Below are positions 60,684-64,000 of a stretch of 64,000 nt of DNA, piece by piece. The DNA is taken from NCBI RefSeq assembly GCF_004912155.1, contig NZ_STGX01000004.1, positions 183,776-247,775 of the forward strand, in the 5' to 3' direction. The notes beneath the pieces were generated by a model. The model saw only the letters and a list, made by a program, of their open reading frames with translations. It was not told where the DNA came from and searched no databases. The DNA is from Glycomyces paridis. Its GTDB lineage: Bacteria > Actinomycetota > Actinomycetes > Mycobacteriales > Micromonosporaceae. The translations under genes were made by a program, and so were the position numbers. How positions within the stretch are numbered: position 1 is the stretch's first letter; each line of letters begins with the position of its first letter.

Positions 60684-61739
60684 CTACTCCTTGCCCGGCT
60701 TCGCCGTGTAGCCCTCAGAGGGGCTCGGCTTCGTCTGATCGTAGCGCCAGCGGCTGCCCTCGCCGTCCGCCGAACCCTTCCCGGCGTTCTCCTTGGAGTC
60801 CATCGGCCGCAGGTTGTCGGCGTTGTCGTACCACTTCTGGCGTTCGTCGTAGGACTGCTTGTAGCCGTCCTCGTTCCAGTGCTGCGCGGCGGGCTTGTTG
60901 TGGTCGTACTGGAGGTTGGTGACGACCTTGCCGTCGGAGTTCTCGCGGTAGTAGTCGACGTTGGGGCTGTTGGGGTTGCCCGGGTCGCCCGACCAGGTGA
61001 GGCGGTCGCGCGGGACGGGCCTGCCGGTGGCGGTGTCGACCGGGACGCCGTTCTCGACGCGGTAGTTGATCGGCGGGGTGTTCTTCCAGCCGTCGGCGGG
61101 CTGCTTGCCGTCGGGGCCGCGGCCGCCGGGGATGGTCCCGGTGCTGCCCTCGGGCTGGCTGCCCTCGCGGGTGTACCGGTTGACCATCTGGTTGTGCGTG
61201 TTGGTGGAGAACCCGTCGGGGTAGTACTTGTTGCGCAGGCTCTGGTTGATCTCGTCCGGGTGGCCGGTCTTGTGGCCCCGGTTGTCGTGCAGGGTCCCGT
61301 TGGCGTCGTAGCCCCAACCCTTGGGGAGTTCGTCCTTGGGGATGCGGCCGTTCTCGTCGCGGCTGGTCTCGTCGAACAGCTGCCGCATCTGGTCGGGGTC
61401 CTTGCGGTCGACGATGGGGCGGCCGTTCTCGTCGCGCTCGAGCGGCGGGCGCTCGCCGTCGTTGCTCGTCGAGTCGTCGTCCTTGTTCGAGGGCCGGTCG
61501 CCGCCGTCGCCGCCGGACCGGTTGTCGGGGTCGAGCTGCTCGGCGGAGGTGCGCGCCTTCTTCTGGACCTGGGCGGCGCTCTCGCTCTGCCCGCCGCCCC
61601 TCCGGCGCTTGCTGCCGGTCGAGGAGGTGTCGTTGTCGCCGTTGCCGTTCCCGTTGCCTCTGTTGCGCGGTTTGGGCGCGAGCGCCGAGACCGCGACGAG
61701 GACCGCCAGCAGCCTGAAAGTGTTCCTGAATGCGCCCAC
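60684..61739 (-). CDS. signal-bearing Asp/Asn-rich toxin-like protein
   Basis: GTG 61739 lies two bases after the 61742 stop; 351 residues. A basic N-terminus plus hydrophobic segment (FRNTFRLLAVLVAVSALAPK) suggests export. A disordered region rich in Gly/Asn/Asp/Arg follows (about 25-110). From about 110 there are short repeats with DENGRPIVDRKDPDQMRQLF, GYDANGTLHDNRGHKTGHPD, INQSLRNKYYPDGFS and YDHNKPAAQHWNEDGYKQSY. Clustered His, Asp, Asn and Tyr in the last 250 residues recall the C-terminal (toxin) parts of polymorphic proteins, possibly nuclease-like. The family is not recognised. It sits after WXG100-like and helical ESX-type genes, as expected for a type VII-delivered toxin. Confidence 0.62.
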   Translation of the reverse strand: MGAFRNTFRLLAVLVAVSALAPKPRNRGNGNGNGDNDTSSTGSKRRRGGGQSESAAQVQKKARTSAEQLDPDNRSGGDGGDRPSNKDDDSTSNDGERPPLERDENGRPIVDRKDPDQMRQLFDETSRDENGRIPKDELPKGWGYDANGTLHDNRGHKTGHPDEINQSLRNKYYPDGFSTNTHNQMVNRYTREGSQPEGSTGTIPGGRGPDGKQPADGWKNTPPINYRVENGVPVDTATGRPVPRDRLTWSGDPGNPNSPNVDYYRENSDGKVVTNLQYDHNKPAAQHWNEDGYKQSYDERQKWYDNADNLRPMDSKENAGKGSADGEGSRWRYDQTKPSPSEGYTAKPGKE

Positions 61740-61741
61740 GG

Positions 61742-62443
61742 TCAGCCCCTGACCAGCGTGATGAGGTCTTGCAGGCTGCCGGTGAGGGCGTCGACGAGGC
61801 CGACGATGATGCCGAGCCACTTCACGACGGCCGCGGCGATCTGCGAGGCGATGATCGGGATGGTGACGACGAAGATCGCCTCGACGGCCCAGACTATGAC
61901 GCGGGCGACGAGGTCGGCGATGAGGTCGCGGACGGCCTCGCGCACGGCCTGGACGAGGTTCCCGGCGGCGTCGGTGGCGGCCTGGAGGCTGTAGGCGGCC
62001 CCGGCGAGGCCGCCGGCGGCCTCGACGCCGTAGGTGATCTTCTCGGCGTAGGCCTCGGCGGCCGACCCGACCCACTCGGTGAGGTCGGACTTGGCGGCCG
62101 CGTCGATGTCCTCGGCGGCACGCGAGAGCGCGTCGCCGATGTTGCCCCAGGTCTCCGCGTGGGAGCGGACGACGTCGGGGTTGCCGGTGAGGTCGTCGAG
62201 GATGGACCGCAGCGGCTCGAAGTACTCCATGGCCCAGCTGATGCCGGCCGAGAGGAGGCCGCCGATGGGGTCCATGACGAGGGAGGCGGCGCCGAGTCCG
62301 GCGCCGAGGCCCGCGAGGACGGGGTCGATCCAGTTCTCGGAGCCGATGGAGTCGACGACGCCCTTGGCGTCCTCGTAGATCCAGAAGCCGGTGGTCGCGG
62401 TGTGGGAGGACTGGACGTCGGCGACCAGGGGGTTGTCGCTCAC
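61742..62443 (-). CDS. helical ESX/type VII-type protein
   Basis: GTG 62443 overlaps the stop of the upstream gene (GTGA); 233 residues. Entirely helical: SSHTATTGFWIYEDAKGVVD, GLLSAGISWAMEYFEPLRSI, NIGDALSRAAEDIDAAAKSD, SAAEAYAEKITYGVEAAGGL, then hydrophobic helices near residues 185-225 (VVTIPIIASQIAAAVVKWLG). The pattern of long amphipathic helices without a signal peptide resembles LXG/PPE-like delivery proteins. It precedes the toxin-like gene and follows the WXG100-like gene, consistent with a substrate or adaptor. Confidence 0.68.
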   Translation of the reverse strand: MSDNPLVADVQSSHTATTGFWIYEDAKGVVDSIGSENWIDPVLAGLGAGLGAASLVMDPIGGLLSAGISWAMEYFEPLRSILDDLTGNPDVVRSHAETWGNIGDALSRAAEDIDAAAKSDLTEWVGSAAEAYAEKITYGVEAAGGLAGAAYSLQAATDAAGNLVQAVREAVRDLIADLVARVIVWAVEAIFVVTIPIIASQIAAAVVKWLGIIVGLVDALTGSLQDLITLVRG

Positions 62444-62772
62444 GGCGCGGCGCTCCCTTCGATGTCGGAGCCGAGCTTGGAGAAGTCGCTCGCGGCGTCG
62501 CCGTCGGCGCTCTCGTAGTCGTCGGCGGTGCTGCGCAGGGCGTCGGCGACCTTGCCGAGGTTGGTCTGGAGGAGTTCGGTGATGGAGTCCTGCTCCTGGT
62601 GGCGCTCTTCGAGGATCGGCGGGATCCACTGGCACAGGAGGCCGTAGGCGGTGTCGTCCTGGGCGATGTGGTTGCTGGCGCCGAGGATGTCCCCGAAGGT
62701 CGCGGCGATGGCGTCGAGGTTGGCGGCGTGGGTGCGCAGCTGCTCGGGGTCGACTTGGAGGCGGTCGGACAT
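62440..62772 (-). CDS. WXG100-like small helical protein
   Basis: ATG 62772 overlaps the stop of the upstream YbaB-like gene; 110 residues. Two-helix hairpin with RTHAANLDAIAATFGDILGA in helix 1 and EQDSITELLQTNLGKVADAL in helix 2; no classic W-x-G turn is visible (the turn region reads YGLLCQWIPPILEER). Position before the helical ESX-type protein fits the small adaptor of a type VII substrate pair. The C-terminal end is acidic (DGDAASDFSKLGSDIEG). Confidence 0.68.
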   Translation of the reverse strand: MSDRLQVDPEQLRTHAANLDAIAATFGDILGASNHIAQDDTAYGLLCQWIPPILEERHQEQDSITELLQTNLGKVADALRSTADDYESADGDAASDFSKLGSDIEGSAAP

Positions 62773-63182
62773 CAGGGCGCCGCCTCGTCGTCGGCGTAGC
62801 GGCTGAGGACGGCGCGGCCGGTGGAGGACTCGCCGCCGACGGTGTCCTCGACGATCTCGCGGGTCTGCTCGGCGAGTTTGGCGCGGGCGGCCTTGATGAC
62901 GGCCATGACGGTCTGTCCGAGCCAGTCGGGCTGGCGGCCCCGCACGCGGTCGGAGAAGACGAGGTCGGTGACGTGCCCGGCGCTGTCGACGGTGACGGTG
63001 ACGACGCGGGCGTCGTCGCTGGCGGTGGCCGATATGGATTCGAGGCGCTGCGCGAGCTGCTGCGTCTCCTCGGCGCGGCGTCTGGCGTCGGCCTGGAGGC
63101 CGTCGAGTCGTTCGCGGACGGAGGCGATGTCGATGCCGCCGGTAGCGCCCGTGCCGATGGTGTCGTCGAAGCCTGTCGCCAT
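62772..63182 (-). CDS. YbaB/EbfC-like nucleoid protein
   Basis: ATG 63182 gives 136 residues. The pattern of YbaB/EbfC DNA-binding proteins is visible: ERLDGLQADARRRAEETQQL (helix), ARVVTVTVDSAGHVTDLVFS (beta sheet), then GQTVMAVIKAARAKLAEQTR (helix). YbaB-like proteins lie in many actinobacterial ESX-associated loci. The Ser/Gly C-terminal tail (TVGGESSTGRAVLS) is atypical. It begins the minus-strand run of ESX-type genes; the overlap TGATG with the next gene shows coupling. Confidence 0.78.
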   Translation of the reverse strand: MATGFDDTIGTGATGGIDIASVRERLDGLQADARRRAEETQQLAQRLESISATASDDARVVTVTVDSAGHVTDLVFSDRVRGRQPDWLGQTVMAVIKAARAKLAEQTREIVEDTVGGESSTGRAVLSRYADDEAAP

Positions 63183-63349
63183 AGTGGATCCTCCGCGCGT
63201 TCTGGGAGCTGAGCTGATCCGAGATTACTTCATGACGGAAAGTGGTGCGCTGCACAAGTTTCGCGGCCCGCTCCCGTGCGGGGGCCTGGGTGCCGGGGAC
63301 GCGACAGGGGCGGCCGGGTCGCCCCGGCCGCCCCTGCTCCCTGCCGCTG
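63183..63349. other. intergenic between two minus-strand units
   Basis: A short GC-rich stretch with GGGGCGGCCGGGTCGCCCCGGCCGCCCC (about 63308-63333), an imperfect inverted repeat that may terminate the 63350 gene. It also must carry the promoter for the YbaB-like gene. Confidence 0.5.
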
Positions 63350-63772
63350 CTAGGCGGGCGCGATGTCGCAGTTGTTCAGTGCCCCTTGGCGGAGCACGTC
63401 GAGGGCGCGTTCGGAGACGACGAGGCTGCCGTTGGCGGAGGCCCCGAAGTCGTCGCTCCCGGCGCGTCCGGGGAGCTGGAGCCACTGGAACTTCGGGAGG
63501 TCGATGGGCCCCCCGGCGAGTTCCTCGGCGTCCTCGCCGAGCACGACGTCGGCTTCGGCGAGGCGGTAGCCGGTGAGCCCGGCGCCCTCGATGAGGCCGG
63601 CGAGGTGGTCGGTGACGATGAAGCAGGGCGTGGATTCGAGGATCTCGTCCCCGAGCCAGTCCTGGACCACGTACTGGAGCCGCGACACCGTCGGCGGGTG
63701 CGCCGAGGCGTCCATGACCGTGTCGTCGCCCAGCTCGCCGGCGACTTCGGGCCCCAGAAGGTAGTAACTCAT
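63350..63772 (-). CDS. probable immunity protein next to an Rhs-type toxin
   Basis: ATG 63772 gives 140 residues. Starts MSYYLLGPEVAGELGDDTVM; contains RLQYVVQDWLGDEILESTPC, LIEGAGLTGYRLAEADVVLG, GPIDLPKFQWLQLPGRAGSD and a final RQGALNNCDIAPA. Small acidic protein immediately after (14 bases) the C-terminus of the 63787 toxin-like gene. That position is the classic immunity-gene slot. No Imm family is recognised. Confidence 0.68.
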   Translation of the reverse strand: MSYYLLGPEVAGELGDDTVMDASAHPPTVSRLQYVVQDWLGDEILESTPCFIVTDHLAGLIEGAGLTGYRLAEADVVLGEDAEELAGGPIDLPKFQWLQLPGRAGSDDFGASANGSLVVSERALDVLRQGALNNCDIAPA

Positions 63773-63786
63773 GGGCGCATCCTAAC

Positions 63787-64000
63787 TTAAGGGACGGACG
63801 GGGTGAAGTTCGTGCCGAGCTTGAGGTCGACGGCGGTGGCGTGGTCGAGGATCTGCTGCCGGGAGGCGTTCGGGTGGTCCTTGTAGAACTGGTTCCACTC
63901 CTTACGGATCTCCGAGAGGTGGACGCGGCTGTTGACCTGGCCCTTGGGGATGCCGCGGAGGTTCTCGACGGAGTGCAGCTCTCCGGGCTTGAAGCGGCCG
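63787..64000 (-). CDS. C-terminus of a polymorphic (Rhs-type) toxin, 5' partial
   Basis: The frame is open from the window edge to TAA at 63787-63789. The last about 70 residues include ELHSVENLRGIPKGQVNSRV, HLSEIRKEWNQFYKDHPNAS, RQQILDHATAVDLKLGTNF and the end NFTPSVP. The pattern of IPxxxNxxVHLSxIRxxWNxFY...P..T..Q.L..A...D..xGxxF.P is the C-terminal toxin domain common in Rhs/polymorphic toxins. The enzymatic activity is not certain (an HNH-like nuclease is likely). The neighbouring 63350 gene would be its immunity protein. Confidence 0.78.
   Translation of the reverse strand, partial: GRFKPGELHSVENLRGIPKGQVNSRVHLSEIRKEWNQFYKDHPNASRQQILDHATAVDLKLGTNFTPSVP

Overview
The window is about 64 kb of very GC-rich, gene-dense DNA with GTG starts, many GTGA/ATGA gene overlaps and strong G/C codon-third bias. 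It reads as a chromosome segment of an actinomycete. GlnR, an ESX/WXG100-type secretion neighbourhood, a UbiA prenyltransferase, an SseA-SseC pair behind a cysteine leader peptide, DUF1707 proteins and an orphan NuoD all fit that group. The overall style recalls Glycomycetaceae/Micromonosporales, but family placement is inference.

Layout. (1) 1-7636: the end of a conjugation-type secretion module in one polycistron: a small two-TM protein (partial), a small two-TM inner-membrane protein, a VirB4-like ATPase, a VirB6/TrbL-like polytopic protein, a VirB8-like anchored protein and a transglycosylase/M23 cell-wall hydrolase. The VirB4 gene carries a striking cluster of DnaA-box-like words. (2) 7693-9344: an FAD monooxygenase behind a short leader ORF. 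(3) 9546-14502: small unrecognised proteins, including a tandem paralogous pair that looks like immunity-type accessory genes. (4) 14640-18176: UbiA, then a divergent XRE regulator/small-protein locus with clear operator-like repeats. (5) 18310-25358: GNAT plus ParB/Srx-like proteins with three copies of one DGHHKLAAY module, a WXG100-type secreted protein and small membrane proteins.

(6) 25364-25747 is the most unusual stretch. It holds two consecutive tRNA-like genes whose 3' half (anticodon-stem 3' strand, variable loop, T-arm, acceptor 3' strand) lies UPSTREAM of the 5' half (acceptor 5' strand, D-arm, anticodon-stem 5' strand). Acceptor stems (7 bp) and anticodon stems (5 bp) are perfectly complementary across the permutation in both units. 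Circularly permuted tRNA genes are the best reading. (7) 25808-30422: a small GCDWCEG protein, a TIR plus SLOG-like fusion flanked by two paralogous helical proteins (candidate immune locus), and a stand-alone sensor-domain membrane protein.

(8) 30480-47126: a HEAT-like membrane protein, a lipid-face/secreted-type protein, a PD-(D/E)xK-type DUF559-like protein, two overlapping genes with DUF1707, a large secreted subtilase, an endo-arabinanase (GH43), a strongly acidic ESX-type substrate with its WXG100-like partner, glnR, two membrane or exported proteins, and the cysteine-attenuator/sseA/sseC operon. (9) 47192-59274: phosphotransferase, AhpD-like protein with its ECF41 sigma factor, DUF1963, orphan nuoD, DUF1707, SUKH-like and DUF4132 proteins. 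(10) 59275-64000: a minus-strand polymorphic-toxin region (YbaB-like, WXG100-like, helical ESX substrate, repeat/Asp-Asn-rich toxin-like protein, probable immunity proteins, and the C-terminus of a further toxin running off the window).
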